Position numbers and translations under genes: made by a program. Of a stretch of 64,000 nucleotides of DNA, positions 8,701 through 18,325 are shown one piece after another. Below the pieces are notes generated by a model. That model was not told the origin of the DNA. It was given only the letters and a program-made list of their open reading frames with translations, and made no database searches. The stretch is from Hyphomonas sp. CY54-11-8 (GTDB lineage Bacteria; Pseudomonadota; Alphaproteobacteria; Caulobacterales; Hyphomonadaceae), in the NCBI RefSeq assembly GCF_000682735.1, contig NZ_AWFD01000037.1:143570-207569 (forward strand), in the 5' to 3' direction. Within the stretch, counting starts at the first letter, position 1. Every line of letters begins with the position of its first letter.

Positions 8701-9134
8701 CTACTGCCACCAGACGGCACCAGCCGCTCAAGCCCGTAAAAGCCGATTTGTCCGTCAGTGAGCGCCCCGCTCACAACGGGCGCTTCCAGCTCAACGCCAG
8801 CAACACGCGGCGTGAATAGCCCAGGCCAATCCAGGCGGACGCGAGCCCAAGGCGCTTCGAAAGCCGTCTGGCCCTGCCCTTTTACAGCAAGATCACTGAT
8901 CGCAGCGCCATTGAGCCCCAGCTCGTCAAACCGGGCCGTACAGGCGAGGTTCCGTCCGGCGCACCAGTCGGCCAGCACCTGACGGGCAATGCTTTTCCGC
9001 ATCGCCCAGCCAGCAATCAGGCCGAGCAGTACCAGCAGCACAGCCCCTGCCAGCACATGACGTGCCCAGCGCGCACGCGCCGATGGCGCCTTGCGGCCTG
9101 TTTTGCTAAAATCTCCGTCATCTGCCTGCGTCAC
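5781..9134 (-). CDS. ydbH: YdbH-like AsmA-superfamily intermembrane lipid transport protein
   Basis: 1117 residues, somewhat longer than E. coli YdbH. One N-terminal membrane anchor (about 25-45, LAGAVLLVLLGLIAGWAM) is followed by a very long beta-rich periplasmic region with repeated amphipathic strands, as in TamB/YhdP/YdbH. The C-terminal part (about 750-1117) carries the YdbH-type domain with TVGGMNPGVPLREGRI and a FNIAVDSALAELF ending. These proteins are believed to form a hydrophobic groove that moves phospholipids to the outer membrane. The start is a GTG at 9134 with GGATGAG upstream. It heads the ydbH-ynbE-ydbL operon and is divergent from the M23 peptidase gene. Confidence 0.87.
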   Translation of the reverse strand: MTQADDGDFSKTGRKAPSARARWARHVLAGAVLLVLLGLIAGWAMRKSIARQVLADWCAGRNLACTARFDELGLNGAAISDLAVKGQGQTAFEAPWARVRLDWPGLFTPRVAGVELEAPVVSGALTDGQIGFYGLERLVPSGGSSGGGALPAIDIRDGRILIRTSAGEVGASVSANGLFPKDATASIVLDPAHLDEPQGYLRWSGGVADLVARNGQLEGRVNLTLEEMRTDDVSLIDAQLVATIESGLDEEAPARLVWEGRITEASGADFALSGLETSGHAQLDRVADATREALIDALTEADIQLESGKSGWRGYSAGKARVEASMRKTDGTIAGPTDFSLKDVSIPQGKAGDLSAAGQVAWTEAEGVRFFGQIAATDAALTETFAEGPLSRVKLPSPLTAHGDSLRAAFSQALSDFDAQAQVGVTVREGNLTLDAQDTASLKAASGLALSVSSQRTDKPWFSLNGGTASIGGELSLKGGGAPRVSADLNSLAFGSSGLLIDARSVDLSPWSVNGTRFGMDLSSLRVSSKPDDLSVNAGGWVSLSGPVFGIELSDSRLSGTIQVINREEGLRVEPVNEPCLRFDTQGVKLGSVMFQPNKLNLCPRKGAFMKPGNGDASGTASLGKLSWPFESKSVTGQLNLTNAAIDWSVRKGFTLSLSSPDLTLPMDIGDRTLSIDAANPHVRLVTAKGKVPALAATLGNTVFGGTLIPAKVTAKEISFDGEIGSGGLSGDLAGGSVLIRDFRDDPVYQPLVSDLTAQMHEWQLALSGPLRLKANDVPVGDITADINVLTLDGTARVATRVLEFKKGGLQPVMLSERLRGVYTDAAGQMEAASDVKIDGGRLAGTADVSVTDFGFQTTRLGRVENVNGQVHFADLFTLSTDPSQVLTVGGMNPGVPLREGRIVFAFSGGKVLAVDSAAFPFAGGTLALAPFDWALGADAQHVEVTADAIDLAELVRILKLPKIEAEGTVSGRFPIDVERTKVLVRDARLFADDSGGRVAYLGDAADSAAQSDANVRLAFEALKDFDFTVLEVGLDGDVTDRVKITLKLAGKSRNDVTYGSNAHIVKGQPFEFNIAVDSALAELFRSSQFYTNQQKLTDFVVEEVLTDRGLKIAEDE

Positions 9135-9323
9135 TGACTCATCCGGCTTGCGTCCGGCTCGCTGTGGAAATTAGAATCTTGCCTGAAAGGGGAATTCCTT
9201 TCCGGCCTTGTTTCAAAAGCCTTAATAGGCAAAGGCGATAACAATTTGGCGAATAAACGTCCGTCTGCATGGGATTTGCAGGCAGGAGGCCAGGGTGGCG
9301 AACAAAATGGAGGGGCTTGCAGC

Positions 9324-10697
9324 ATGCAAGACACTCAACAGACGACCGAACCCCAGGCGCCAGCGCGCTCGACTCTTTCGCATGGCGTGAAGAGCCTTGT
9401 TGCGCTGCTGGTACTGGGAACAGGCTCGGCCCTTGCGGGTCTGCTGATCGCCGGACCGAACGGCCAGAACGGGCCGGGCGCCGCAGAAGCAGCCCCCGCC
9501 CCACCGCCGCTGGCGACGACCCTGCTGACCGCCACAGATATTGAGCCACCCGCAGCGCCGCTGCAGACGGCGACCGGCACGCTGGCCCGCCGCGAGACGC
9601 TGACCGGCCTCGTCCAACGTCTCGGCGCCCCCGCAAACGAAGCGGCCAGTGCCCTTCAGACCCTTTACGACCAGGACCTGATCGATCCGCGGCGACTTCT
9701 GCCCGGTCTTGAAGCCGAAGTATTCCTGGATGACGGGCATCTCAGTGCCCTCAACGTGAAGGCCGAGGCTGGGCGGAACCTGTTCATCAAACGCGGCGCG
9801 GACGGCGGCTGGACCGCCGCGGCCCTGAATGCGCGTCTGATTCCGCAATATCACCGCGTCGGCGCCCCGATCGAAACCTCGATCTATGAAACGGCATTGA
9901 ACCTCGGCGCGGGGGACCAGCAAGTCGTCGACTTCGCCTCCGTCTTCGCCTACGACGTTGACTTCCAACGCGAAATTCACCCAGGCGACTCCTTCGAAAT
10001 GGTGTACGAAACGTACACCGATGAGGCCGGGCACCCGGTAAAGACCGGCAACCTGATCTACGCCGCCCTTAACGGCCAGGCCCTGACGCGCAGCTTCTAC
10101 CGCTTCGCGCCCTCAGACGATGGCGAGACCGATTACTTCGATTTCAATGGTGAAAGCGCCACGAAATTCCTGATGAAGACGCCGATCAACGGCGCGCGGC
10201 TTTCCTCTTCCTTCGGGAACCGCGTCCATCCGATTTCCGGCTATACCCGCCTGCACAAGGGCACGGACTTCGCCGCGCCGACCGGCACACCGGTTTATGC
10301 GGCCGGTAACGGCACGGTCGAATGGGCCGCCCGCCGCGGCGGCTATGGCAATTACATCATCGTTCGCCACGCCAATGGCTACAAAACAGCTTATGCCCAC
10401 CTGTCGCGCTATACCCGCGGCCTGCGCAAAGGGCGCCGTGTGCGTCAGGGCGAAATCATTGGTTATGTCGGATCAACAGGCGCCTCCACAGGACCCCACC
10501 TGCACTATGAGGTGTACATCAATGGCAAGCCGGTAAACGCGATGAAGCTGAAACTGCCCACCGGCCGCAAACTGGCCGAGACGCCGCTCATGATGGATGA
10601 ATTCCTGAAAACCCGTGACGAGATCGATGCGATCCGCGCCGAAGAGGGCGGGTCCCTGCTCAGCGTCTCGCTGCCAATGAACCCACCCTCCCCCTGA
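9324..10697 (+). CDS. M23-family (LytM) metallopeptidase, membrane-anchored
   Basis: 457 residues from the ATG at 9324, preceded by a strong GGAGGGG site at 9309-9315; an upstream TTG frame is unlikely. A single membrane segment (about 24-44) anchors a periplasmic protein. The C-terminal peptidase domain has the zinc ligands in RLHKGTDFAAPTGTPV and GPHLHYEVY, plus the middle histidine in KTAYAHLSRY, so it looks catalytically complete. Such enzymes cut peptide cross-links in peptidoglycan or activate amidases during division. The region between anchor and peptidase resembles the OapA/LysM-like spacer of many alphaproteobacterial M23 proteins. Confidence 0.9.
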   Translation: MQDTQQTTEPQAPARSTLSHGVKSLVALLVLGTGSALAGLLIAGPNGQNGPGAAEAAPAPPPLATTLLTATDIEPPAAPLQTATGTLARRETLTGLVQRLGAPANEAASALQTLYDQDLIDPRRLLPGLEAEVFLDDGHLSALNVKAEAGRNLFIKRGADGGWTAAALNARLIPQYHRVGAPIETSIYETALNLGAGDQQVVDFASVFAYDVDFQREIHPGDSFEMVYETYTDEAGHPVKTGNLIYAALNGQALTRSFYRFAPSDDGETDYFDFNGESATKFLMKTPINGARLSSSFGNRVHPISGYTRLHKGTDFAAPTGTPVYAAGNGTVEWAARRGGYGNYIIVRHANGYKTAYAHLSRYTRGLRKGRRVRQGEIIGYVGSTGASTGPHLHYEVYINGKPVNAMKLKLPTGRKLAETPLMMDEFLKTRDEIDAIRAEEGGSLLSVSLPMNPPSP

Positions 10698-10723
10698 GGC
10701 ACAGCAAACCCGCAGAAAAAAGA

Positions 10724-10751
10724 AAACGGCGCAGGTTTTCCTGCGCCGTTT
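10724..10751. terminator. bidirectional intrinsic terminator between M23 gene and clpB
   Basis: A 12-bp perfect stem (AAACGGCGCAGG at 10724-10735 and CCTGCGCCGTTT at 10740-10751) with a TTTT loop. A-rich sequence precedes it (10715-10727) and TTT ends it, so it can work for the rightward M23 transcript and the leftward clpB transcript. Confidence 0.85.
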
Positions 10752-10770
10752 CCGTTTGATGTGACGTTGC

Positions 10771-13386
10771 TTAGTTCAGAACAGCTGCGCCCTTGGCGAA
10801 GTCGTTCGGGACGCCGTTGATGGAGAGCTGATCGCCTTCCACGCCGATCTTGATGGTTTCGCCATCATGGATCCGGCCTTCCAGAAGCAGCCGGGCCAGC
10901 GGGTCCTGAAGCTCCTTCTGGATCACCCGCTTCAACGGACGGGCGCCATAGACCGGGTCATAACCGCGGGCGGCCAGCCAGTTGCGGGCGTCGAGGCTGA
11001 GCTCCAGCTTCATCTTCCTGTCCTTCAGCAGGCCTTCGAGGCGCTCCATCTGGATGTCGACGATGTGGTCGATCTCGCCGCGGCCCAGCCGTTTGAAGAA
11101 GACGATCTCGTCGATCCGGTTGATGAACTCCGGACGGAAGTGCGCCCGGATGGCCCCCATCACCGCATCTTTCGCACTCTCGGAGATATCGCCTTCCTCA
11201 CCTGAGGCCAGCGCATCGGCGCCGAGGTTCGACGTCATGATGATGATCGTGTTCTTGAAGTCCACGGTCCGGCCCTGGCCATCCGTCAGGCGGCCATCGT
11301 CCAGCACCTGAAGCAGCGTGTTGAACAGGTCCGGGTGGGCCTTCTCGACCTCGTCGAACAGCACGACCTGATAAGGACGCCGGCGGACCGCTTCGGTCAG
11401 CACGCCGCCTTCATCATATCCGACATAGCCGGGAGGCGCGCCGATCAGGCGGGCCACGGAGTGCTTCTCCGAGAACTCCGACATGTCGAGCCGCAAGATG
11501 GCCGTGTCGTCGTCAAACATGAATTCGGCGAGCGCCTTGGTCAGCTCCGTCTTACCGACACCGGTCGGACCGACGAACAGGAACGAGCCGATCGGACGGT
11601 TCGGGTCCTGCAGGCCGGCACGCGCGCGGCGCACGGCGTTGGATACAGCTTCAAGGGCCGGGTCCTGGCCAACGACCCGCTTGCGCAGGGCGTCCTCCAT
11701 CTTCAGCAGCTTCTCGCGCTCGCCTTCCATCATCTTGTCGACGGGAATGCCCGTCCACTTCGAGACGACCGCCGCGATGTCTTCAGGTTTCACAACTTCG
11801 GAGACGACACCGCCGCCGCCATCTTCGCTGCTCTCGGTTTCCCGGATCAGTTTTTCCAGCTGCGGAATGGTCGCGAACTTCAGCTCGGATGCCTTGGCGA
11901 GATCACCCTGGCGCTGGGCTTCGGCCATTTCGGCATAGGCCCGGTCCAGCTGCTCCTTCGCAGTAGCAGCGCCTTTCAGCTTGTTCTTCTCGGCGCTCCA
12001 AGCCGTCGTCAGCTCGTCGGAATGGGCCTGCAATTCTGCAATCTCTTCCTCAAGCGTGTTGAGACGCTCCTTGGAGGCTGCATCCTTCTCTTTCTTCAGC
12101 GCTTCGGCTTCGATCTTCAGCTGCAGCAGGCGGCGGTCGATCTCGTCCAGTTCTTCCGGCTTGGAGTCCACCTGCATGCGCAGGCGTGAGGCCGCTTCGT
12201 CCATCAGGTCGATGGCCTTGTCCGGCAGGAAGCGGTCCGTGATGTAGCGGTTCGACAGCGTGGCCGCCGAAACGATCGCCGCATCCGATACGCGTACGCC
12301 GTGGTGGGCCTCATACCGGCCCTTCAGGCCACGGAGGATCGAGATCGTGTCTTCCACGGTCGGCTCGTCCACGAACACGGCCATGAAACGGCGGGCAAGT
12401 GCCGGGTCGCCTTCGACATATTTCCGGTATTCATCCAGCGTCGTGGCACCAACACAGTGGAGCTCACCGCGGGCGAGCGCCGGCTTCAACAGGTTCGAGG
12501 CGTCCATCGCCCCGTCGCCCTTCCCGGCCCCGACCAGCGTATGCATCTCGTCGATGAACAGGATGATGCCGCCTTCGGCCTGCTGCACTTCGTTCAGCAC
12601 TGCTTTCAGGCGTTCCTCGAATTCACCGCGAAACTTCGCGCCGGCAATCAGCGCGCCCATATCGAGGGCGAGCAGCTTCTTGTCCTTCAGGCTTTCCGGC
12701 ACATCCCCATTGACGATACGCAGGGCGAGACCCTCGGCAATTGCTGTTTTACCCACACCGGGCTCACCGATCAGGACAGGGTTGTTCTTGGTCCGGCGCG
12801 ACAGGACCTGGATCGTGCGGCGGATTTCCTCGTCACGGCCGATGACCGGGTCGAGCTTGCCGTCGCGCGCATCCTGGGTCAGGTCACGGGCATATTTCTT
12901 GAGGGCTTCATAGCCTTCTTCGGCATTGGCGCTGTCGGCTGTGCGCCCCTGGCGCAGCTGGGCAATCGCCCCTTCCAGCCCTTTTGGTGTCACACCAGCA
13001 TCCTTCAGAATATTTGCGGCCGGATCACCGGTGAGGCCGGCAATCGCCAGCAAAAGGCGTTCGGTTGTTACGAAGGAATCGCCTGCCTTCTTGGCCCCGG
13101 CTTCAGCATCCTGGAACAGTTTCGCCCCAGCCTGCTCAAGGCGCAGGCCGGTGTTCGAGCCGGAAACTTTCGGGATCTTGCCGAGCGCCGTGTCGACGCC
13201 CTGAACCACAAGTTCAGGCCGGCCGCCGCTCGCACGGATGAGGTTCACGGCCAACTGGTCGCGATCCTCCAGCATTTCTTTCAGGACATGGGCAGGTGTC
13301 AGAACCTGATGGCCAGCCGCCAATGCGGCTGTCTGAGCGCCCTGGATAATGGCCCGGGCCCGCTCGGTATATTGCTCAATATTCAT
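10771..13386 (-). CDS. clpB: ClpB disaggregase chaperone
   Basis: 871 residues, full length. The order is an N-terminal double Clp_N domain, AAA1 with Walker [14 protein letters not shown], a charged coiled-coil middle domain (about 400-530, many K/E heptads), and AAA2 with Walker [15 protein letters not shown] and DEVEKAH. The C-terminal D2-small domain is present ([15 protein letters not shown]). ClpB pulls proteins out of aggregates with DnaK. SD AAAGGGG precedes the ATG at 13386. The nearby DUF4167, prmC and prfA genes are in the same orientation, as in many alphaproteobacteria, but a terminator separates DUF4167 from clpB. Confidence 0.97.
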   Translation of the reverse strand: MNIEQYTERARAIIQGAQTAALAAGHQVLTPAHVLKEMLEDRDQLAVNLIRASGGRPELVVQGVDTALGKIPKVSGSNTGLRLEQAGAKLFQDAEAGAKKAGDSFVTTERLLLAIAGLTGDPAANILKDAGVTPKGLEGAIAQLRQGRTADSANAEEGYEALKKYARDLTQDARDGKLDPVIGRDEEIRRTIQVLSRRTKNNPVLIGEPGVGKTAIAEGLALRIVNGDVPESLKDKKLLALDMGALIAGAKFRGEFEERLKAVLNEVQQAEGGIILFIDEMHTLVGAGKGDGAMDASNLLKPALARGELHCVGATTLDEYRKYVEGDPALARRFMAVFVDEPTVEDTISILRGLKGRYEAHHGVRVSDAAIVSAATLSNRYITDRFLPDKAIDLMDEAASRLRMQVDSKPEELDEIDRRLLQLKIEAEALKKEKDAASKERLNTLEEEIAELQAHSDELTTAWSAEKNKLKGAATAKEQLDRAYAEMAEAQRQGDLAKASELKFATIPQLEKLIRETESSEDGGGGVVSEVVKPEDIAAVVSKWTGIPVDKMMEGEREKLLKMEDALRKRVVGQDPALEAVSNAVRRARAGLQDPNRPIGSFLFVGPTGVGKTELTKALAEFMFDDDTAILRLDMSEFSEKHSVARLIGAPPGYVGYDEGGVLTEAVRRRPYQVVLFDEVEKAHPDLFNTLLQVLDDGRLTDGQGRTVDFKNTIIIMTSNLGADALASGEEGDISESAKDAVMGAIRAHFRPEFINRIDEIVFFKRLGRGEIDHIVDIQMERLEGLLKDRKMKLELSLDARNWLAARGYDPVYGARPLKRVIQKELQDPLARLLLEGRIHDGETIKIGVEGDQLSINGVPNDFAKGAAVLN

Positions 13387-13465
13387 GTATCATCCCCTTT
13401 CAAAGGCAGATTTGTTTCGGGATTCCAGCGCCCCGCTTAGCGGCAGTGCCATTGTCCTTCATAGC

Positions 13466-13495
13466 CAATGTGGGAACAGATTCCGGTGTTGCAAC
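13466..13495 (-). promoter_or_regulatory. possible heat-shock (sigma-32 type) promoter of clpB
   Basis: On the minus strand, GTTGCA (13490-13495) and CCCACATTG (13466-13474) are separated by 15 bases and lie about 80 bases upstream of the clpB ATG. The -10 part resembles the C-rich sigma-32 element (CCCCAT-type); the -35 match is only partial. The call rests on position and clpB being a classic heat-shock gene. Confidence 0.3.
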
Positions 13496-13520
13496 TCCCC
13501 TGCGGCGGGAAGGCTCACAC

Positions 13521-13555
13521 AAGAAAAAGCCCGGCCGCCTGAAGCGCACCGGGCT
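13521..13555 (-). terminator. intrinsic terminator of the DUF4167 transcript
   Basis: Minus-strand hairpin with arms AGCCCGG / CCGGGCT (13549-13555 and 13528-13534), a 14-base loop and a following U-rich tract, the complement of AAGAAAAA at 13521-13528. It lies 27 bases downstream of the DUF4167 stop codon. Confidence 0.7.
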
Positions 13556-13581
13556 GTTTGTTTGCGACGGAGCCTGTTCGC

Positions 13582-14253
13582 TCAGTCGGTCGTTTCGGCG
13601 GACGTTTCCGCTTCCTCGTCCTTGGCCTTGCGGCGGCCGCGGGAAACCGTCTTCAACACACCATCGGACGGATCGGAATCGTCTGAAGACTCATTTTCCC
13701 CGCTCTTGTAGGTCTTGCGACGCGGGCTCTTGCGGCGCGGCTTCTGCTTGTCGTCCTTGTCGTCATTGTCCGAAGACGCGCTGGATTCGTCGGAGGCGGT
13801 ATCCTCATCGATGACCCGCATGGCGTCATCGCCGCTGTCGTCCTGCTTCGACGGAGCATCACGGCGCTCGACGCTGGCTTCGGTCTTTTCAGACTCGTCC
13901 TTTCCGGACTCATTCGAATTGTCATCGCCGTCATTGCGGGGATTGTCACGGCGGTTCTGGTCGCGCTCATCGCGGCTGCCGCCGCGCTGTTGCTGCTGGC
14001 GATCCCGCGCTTCCTGCTGCTTGGCAACGATGCGCTGGTAATGTTCGGCAAACTGATAATAGGCTTCCGAGAGAATGCGGTCACCGCTGGTCTGGGCATC
14101 GCGCGCATACTGCTGGTACTTTTCAAGCACCTGCTGGGCAGACCCACGGATTTTCACGTCCGGTCCGACAGATTCGAAGTGCCGGTTCGGATTGTTGAAA
14201 TTGTTCTGGTTGTTACCGCCTGACCGGCGGTTGCGCCCGCGTGAGCGTTTCAT
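13582..14253 (-). CDS. DUF4167 domain protein
   Basis: 223 residues. The N-terminus is very basic and Asn/Gly/Arg-rich (MKRSRGRNRRSGGNNQNN), then the conserved DUF4167 block SAQQVLEKYQQYARDAQTSG and EAYYQFAEHYQRI. The rest is a low-complexity charged tail of Q/R/D/E/S, probably disordered. The function is unknown, although the basic start suggests nucleic-acid or ribosome binding. Its place next to prmC and prfA, in the same direction, is typical of alphaproteobacteria. Confidence 0.9.
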   Translation of the reverse strand: MKRSRGRNRRSGGNNQNNFNNPNRHFESVGPDVKIRGSAQQVLEKYQQYARDAQTSGDRILSEAYYQFAEHYQRIVAKQQEARDRQQQQRGGSRDERDQNRRDNPRNDGDDNSNESGKDESEKTEASVERRDAPSKQDDSGDDAMRVIDEDTASDESSASSDNDDKDDKQKPRRKSPRRKTYKSGENESSDDSDPSDGVLKTVSRGRRKAKDEEAETSAETTD

Positions 14254-14449
14254 GAAGTCAGTCCCATGTTCATGCGCCTGCTAGTCTGTGCAGGCATTCC
14301 GTCGCGCTGGCCCTTTGTTCAGCTGGCCACAGCCCCATTTTTTGCGCGAAGCCTGTGATCGAAGAGGGAAACCAACGGAACCCGCTCATCTCATTTCACA
14401 CGATTCTTCTATCCTGTAATGCCTTGGCCGCCAAGCGAAAATGTAAGTA

Positions 14450-15319
14450 TCACTTTTCGAGTTTCCGGCCCCATACGGCACGATCATTTCCGCCAAGGTC
14501 TTTTGAGACCCCGATTTCGGTAAATTCTGCCAACTCGAGCAATCCGGACACCGCTTCTTTCTGGTCGTGGCCAATCTCGAAAACCAGCCACGCACCGGGT
14601 TTCAGATAGTCCCTGGCGAGTTCGATTATCTCCCGATAGGCGAACAGCCCGTCCTCGCCACCGTCCAGCGCGGAAACCGGATCATGCGCACGGACTTCCG
14701 GCGCAAGACCGGCAATCTCGCTGCTGGCGATGTAGGGAGGGTTGGAAATTACCAGGTCCGCCGTCTGCCAATCCCGCCAGTCTGCCCAGCTTCCTTCGAA
14801 AACGGTCGAACGGTCCTGAAGCTTCAGCCGGGTGAGGTTTTCACGCGCCAGGCTCGCCGCCTGCGGACTCGCCTCAACGCCGACACCCCGGACGCGCGGA
14901 CGGTTGGCGAGGATGGCCGCCAGAAGGCAGCCCGTTCCCGTACCAAGGTCTGCGACAATCATCGCCTCCCCTTCCGGGATCCGGCGCAGGGCGGCCTCCA
15001 CCACCACTTCACTGTCCGGTCGCGGGATCAGCGCGCGCCCATCGCAAAGGAATTCGAGACCATAGAACTCGGTCGAACCGAGAATGTGTTGGAGCGGTTG
15101 CCGTGTCTGCCGCTTACGGAGCATTTCGCCGAAACGGTTTGCAACCTCGTCAGGCACCGCGTCCGTTTCGGCAGAGATCAGCCCCGTGCGGGACAGGCCG
15201 GACGCAGCCATAAGCATCCGGCGCACCTCATGGCCGGCTTCTTCGATGCCGGCTTCGCGCAGGCGGTTTACGCCGTCGCGGAGAAGCTCCTGATAGATCT
15301 GCACGCCGGATACCTCCAT
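14450..15319 (-). CDS. prmC: peptide chain release factor N5-glutamine methyltransferase PrmC
   Basis: 289 residues. PrmC methylates the glutamine of the GGQ motif of release factors, using SAM. The SAM site is in VADLGTGTGCLLAAI and the catalytic NPPY motif is in LVISNPPYIAS. An N-terminal helical domain binds the release factor. It begins 20 bases after prfA, its substrate gene, in the same direction, so the two are almost certainly co-transcribed. Confidence 0.96.
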   Translation of the reverse strand: MEVSGVQIYQELLRDGVNRLREAGIEEAGHEVRRMLMAASGLSRTGLISAETDAVPDEVANRFGEMLRKRQTRQPLQHILGSTEFYGLEFLCDGRALIPRPDSEVVVEAALRRIPEGEAMIVADLGTGTGCLLAAILANRPRVRGVGVEASPQAASLARENLTRLKLQDRSTVFEGSWADWRDWQTADLVISNPPYIASSEIAGLAPEVRAHDPVSALDGGEDGLFAYREIIELARDYLKPGAWLVFEIGHDQKEAVSGLLELAEFTEIGVSKDLGGNDRAVWGRKLEK

Positions 15320-15339
15320 CCTGACGCCTGCTTCGGCGG

Positions 15340-16416
15340 TTAGCCTGCGTCTTCCATGGCAGCGAGCTTGCGCGCCTGGTCTTCCGTAATCAGCGCTTCG
15401 ATCACGTCCTGCAGCTTGTCGCCCGAAATGATCCGGTCCAACGAATAAAGCGTCAGGCCGATCCTGTGATCGGTCACGCGGTTTTCCGGATAGTTGTAGG
15501 TGCGTACTTTCTGGCTGCGATCGCCGGAGCCGATCTGGCTGGCCCGCGCCTCGGCACGCTCGGCATCGGCTTCAGCTCGCTGCTTCTCATAAAGCCGGAT
15601 CTTCAGCTGATCCATCGCCTTCTCACGGTTCACGTGCTGCGACTTTTCGGAACTCGTCACCATGATACCCGTTGCCAGGTGCGTGATGCGCACTGCGGAG
15701 TCGGTCGTGTTGACGTGCTGCCCGCCTGCCCCGGAGGAGCGCATTGTATCGATACGGATGTCTTCCGGCTTGATGTCGATCTCGATATTTTCCGGCGCGG
15801 GCAGCACGGCGACGGTTGCCGCGGATGTGTGGATCCGGCCCTGCGTCTCGGTGGCCGGAACGCGTTGCACCCGGTGCACGCCGCTTTCCCATTTCATATG
15901 GCCAAACACGCCATCGCCAGACACGTTGGCGACAATCTCCTTGTAGCCGCCCGCATCGCCCGGTGATGCATCGACCACGTCCACCTTCCAGCCCATCAGC
16001 TGGGCATAGCGCGAATACATGCGGAAGAGGTCACCGGCAAAAATCGCCGCCTCGTCCCCGCCGGTTCCGGCGCGGATTTCCAGCACAATATCGGCCGTGT
16101 CATCGACATCCTTCGGCAACAGGAGGATCTGCATTTCCTGCTCAAGCTCAGGCAGCTTCTCCTTCAGTTCCTCGATTTCCATCTCGGCCAGCTCGGCCAT
16201 TTCCTTGTCACTGCCAGATGCCAGCGCCTGGGCCTCTTTCAGACCCTTGCGCGAATTCAGAAGGTCCCTCGCCTTTTCGACGACGGGCTTCAGTTCCGCA
16301 TGTTCCTTCGACAGCGCGATGATCTCGGCCGTATCCGAGGTCGCGCCCATGCGCGCCTCGACTTCTTCAAATCGGTCGATCACCTGCTCGAGGCGGGAAT
16401 TAGAAATGCTTGCCAT
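15340..16416 (-). CDS. prfA: peptide chain release factor 1
   Basis: 358 residues, full length. RF1 recognises UAA and UAG stop codons and triggers peptide release on the ribosome. The catalytic GGQ is in [10 protein letters not shown], and the family block [10 protein letters not shown] is intact. The domain 1 helices and the [11 protein letters not shown] motif are present. ATG start at 16416. It is the upstream partner of prmC. Confidence 0.97.
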   Translation of the reverse strand: MASISNSRLEQVIDRFEEVEARMGATSDTAEIIALSKEHAELKPVVEKARDLLNSRKGLKEAQALASGSDKEMAELAEMEIEELKEKLPELEQEMQILLLPKDVDDTADIVLEIRAGTGGDEAAIFAGDLFRMYSRYAQLMGWKVDVVDASPGDAGGYKEIVANVSGDGVFGHMKWESGVHRVQRVPATETQGRIHTSAATVAVLPAPENIEIDIKPEDIRIDTMRSSGAGGQHVNTTDSAVRITHLATGIMVTSSEKSQHVNREKAMDQLKIRLYEKQRAEADAERAEARASQIGSGDRSQKVRTYNYPENRVTDHRIGLTLYSLDRIISGDKLQDVIEALITEDQARKLAAMEDAG

Positions 16417-16468
16417 GGCGGCTTCTCTAGAGCCGTTTACGGCAACTGGTAAGCCCCTTCCGGCGGTT

Positions 16469-16903
16469 CTATGCCAGCGTGAGGATGCGGACCACTTCCT
16501 TGCCGGCCAGGATGAACAGCGTCAGCGAGCCAAGCGCAAACATCATGAACCGCAGCGTCACTTTCGGCGACAGGATCTGCACGAAGGAATGCACCACCCG
16601 CAGGCCGACATAGGCCCAGGCGAGGTAGGTCGCGACATGATCGCCCCCGCCAGTCAGCGCGGCGAAGAACATCAGGGCGTAGAAGATCGTCGGCTGTTCG
16701 TGCAGGTGGTTGTAATTGTCGGCCACCGACCGGACGTTCGCCGGCATCCTGTCGACATAAGTGCCGGGATGGCGCGCTTCGTCAGGATTGATCTGCGCTT
16801 TCTGCATCGCCGGAATGCGCGTCGCATACATCCACAGCCACATAACAAGCGTCCACACCACAAGGGCGAGAACAGGGTAAAGAAATCCAACATTGATTGG
16901 CAT
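16469..16903 (-). CDS. MAPEG-family membrane protein
   Basis: 144 residues with four predicted membrane helices, the MAPEG layout (membrane-associated proteins in eicosanoid and glutathione metabolism). Seen are [19 protein letters not shown], then the loop [20 protein letters not shown] with the conserved N-x-x-E/Q-type region, and [16 protein letters not shown]. Bacterial MAPEG proteins may act as membrane glutathione transferases or peroxidases, but the substrate is unknown. It is a single-gene unit between prfA and the esterase gene. Confidence 0.85.
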   Translation of the reverse strand: MPINVGFLYPVLALVVWTLVMWLWMYATRIPAMQKAQINPDEARHPGTYVDRMPANVRSVADNYNHLHEQPTIFYALMFFAALTGGGDHVATYLAWAYVGLRVVHSFVQILSPKVTLRFMMFALGSLTLFILAGKEVVRILTLA

Positions 16904-16952
16904 GGGTGCCCTCCCTAAGCACTGTTTTTCTTACGCTTACTGCGCTTTGCCT

Positions 16953-18239
16953 TTAGTGAACAGCGTATTGTGAGGCGCCTTCCCCGACGAGGTGAGTGTG
17001 CAGGAACACCGTGAAAGCGTCGATATCCTCCGACACCACGCTGTGCCCGCCGGGGCGCAGCCACCAGGAAATTCCAGCTGCCGGATCGAAGTCCCGCATA
17101 CCGGACGCAGTCAGACCGGCATGCCCGGTCGCTTCATAGGCTGCGCTTGCCGCCTCTGCGGCCCGGAAGGAGGAATTCGGGTCAGACCAGACGTCGCGGC
17201 GGCCATTGCCCAGCAGGACCGGCGTCGGTGCGACCAGCGCCAGAAGTTCGTGCTGATCTACCGGGATGTCCTCCAGTCGGTCGGTCCAGTCCTGTGCTTC
17301 GGGCGCCAGCCAGTGCGGATAGGCTTTTGCCATCCGATCAAGGCGTTCGCCGGTCAGCGACCGCGACAAGGAGGCGCCCGCAAAGCCTGACTGGTGCGCC
17401 ACGACAGCGGCAATGCGCCGGTCCCAGACCGCTGCCATCAGGGCCGACTTGCCGTGCCGGGAATGCCCCATCACGCCAATACCCTTCGGATCGATGCGCG
17501 GATCTGCATCGAGCACGTCAACGGCGGCAGAGAAACTGTAGGCCCAGGCCATCAGGGCGGATGTCGGGTTCACCGGCCCGCCGAGCGCAGCCATGGTCGG
17601 CGGGGCTTGCTTGCGGCTGTCCGGCACGAAATCGGAAGCATAGAAGCTGGCATAGGCAAGCCCGGCATCGAAATACCGCTCCACCGGCGCCAGCGCGATA
17701 TAGGTGCCGAAGATCTGCGTTGCGGCCCAGCCGGGAAAGCCTTCCATCATGCCGCCGTCGCAGACCTGCCCTTCGGCATTGGTAACCGGCTCGTCCGGGA
17801 AAACGGAGCACGTGTCGGCAAAGGTCTGGCTGATCACAATGGGTACCGGTCCCGACGCCTTCGGGAAGGCGGTGACGAGGGTAAATGTCCGGGCCCCATC
17901 GCCACTGCCGATGGTGATTTCCACTTCTTCCAGCGTGCCGCGCCCATCCAGGTATTCCGGGTCGATCATCTGCCAGTCGCCATAGCTGACCGGCATGCCG
18001 GCAGGCCATGGCCCGTAGAGCACGTCCTCGAATTTCTGCTTCAGCGCCTCACGCTGCGGGCTGCCTTCCGCCGTAATCGCGGGCAGGTCCAGCGCAGGCA
18101 CTGGGGCGGGCTTGTTGTCGGTGTCGAGGCTCGCATAATTCATGCCGAGCATCGTGCAGCTCGACATGACGAGCGCCACGACAAGGATCAGGACGAGAAG
18201 CGGCAGACGGGCGAGGAACCAGAGTATAGGGCGGATCAT
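16953..18239 (-). CDS. lipoprotein alpha/beta-hydrolase, CE15 (glucuronoyl esterase)-like
   Basis: 428 residues. The N-terminal signal ends in a lipobox (VMSSC, cysteine about 28). The nucleophile elbow is GHSRHGKSAL, matching the G-x-S-R-x-G-K signature of CE15 glucuronoyl esterases. Downstream are VDQHELLALVAPTPVLL and RPGGHS with the probable catalytic histidine. CE15 enzymes cut esters between glucuronic acid in xylan and lignin alcohols; related members act on other glucuronates. No other polysaccharide-degrading gene is nearby, so the substrate is open. A non-CE15 alpha/beta hydrolase is the alternative. Confidence 0.75.
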   Translation of the reverse strand: MIRPILWFLARLPLLVLILVVALVMSSCTMLGMNYASLDTDNKPAPVPALDLPAITAEGSPQREALKQKFEDVLYGPWPAGMPVSYGDWQMIDPEYLDGRGTLEEVEITIGSGDGARTFTLVTAFPKASGPVPIVISQTFADTCSVFPDEPVTNAEGQVCDGGMMEGFPGWAATQIFGTYIALAPVERYFDAGLAYASFYASDFVPDSRKQAPPTMAALGGPVNPTSALMAWAYSFSAAVDVLDADPRIDPKGIGVMGHSRHGKSALMAAVWDRRIAAVVAHQSGFAGASLSRSLTGERLDRMAKAYPHWLAPEAQDWTDRLEDIPVDQHELLALVAPTPVLLGNGRRDVWSDPNSSFRAAEAASAAYEATGHAGLTASGMRDFDPAAGISWWLRPGGHSVVSEDIDAFTVFLHTHLVGEGASQYAVH

Positions 18240-18325
18240 AGATTACCTGTATTCATGAACTGCCTCACCGCCGGCGACCCTTACCAATATTCCCGGTCCG
18301 GGCCAGTCCCCTCACGAAATAGTGC

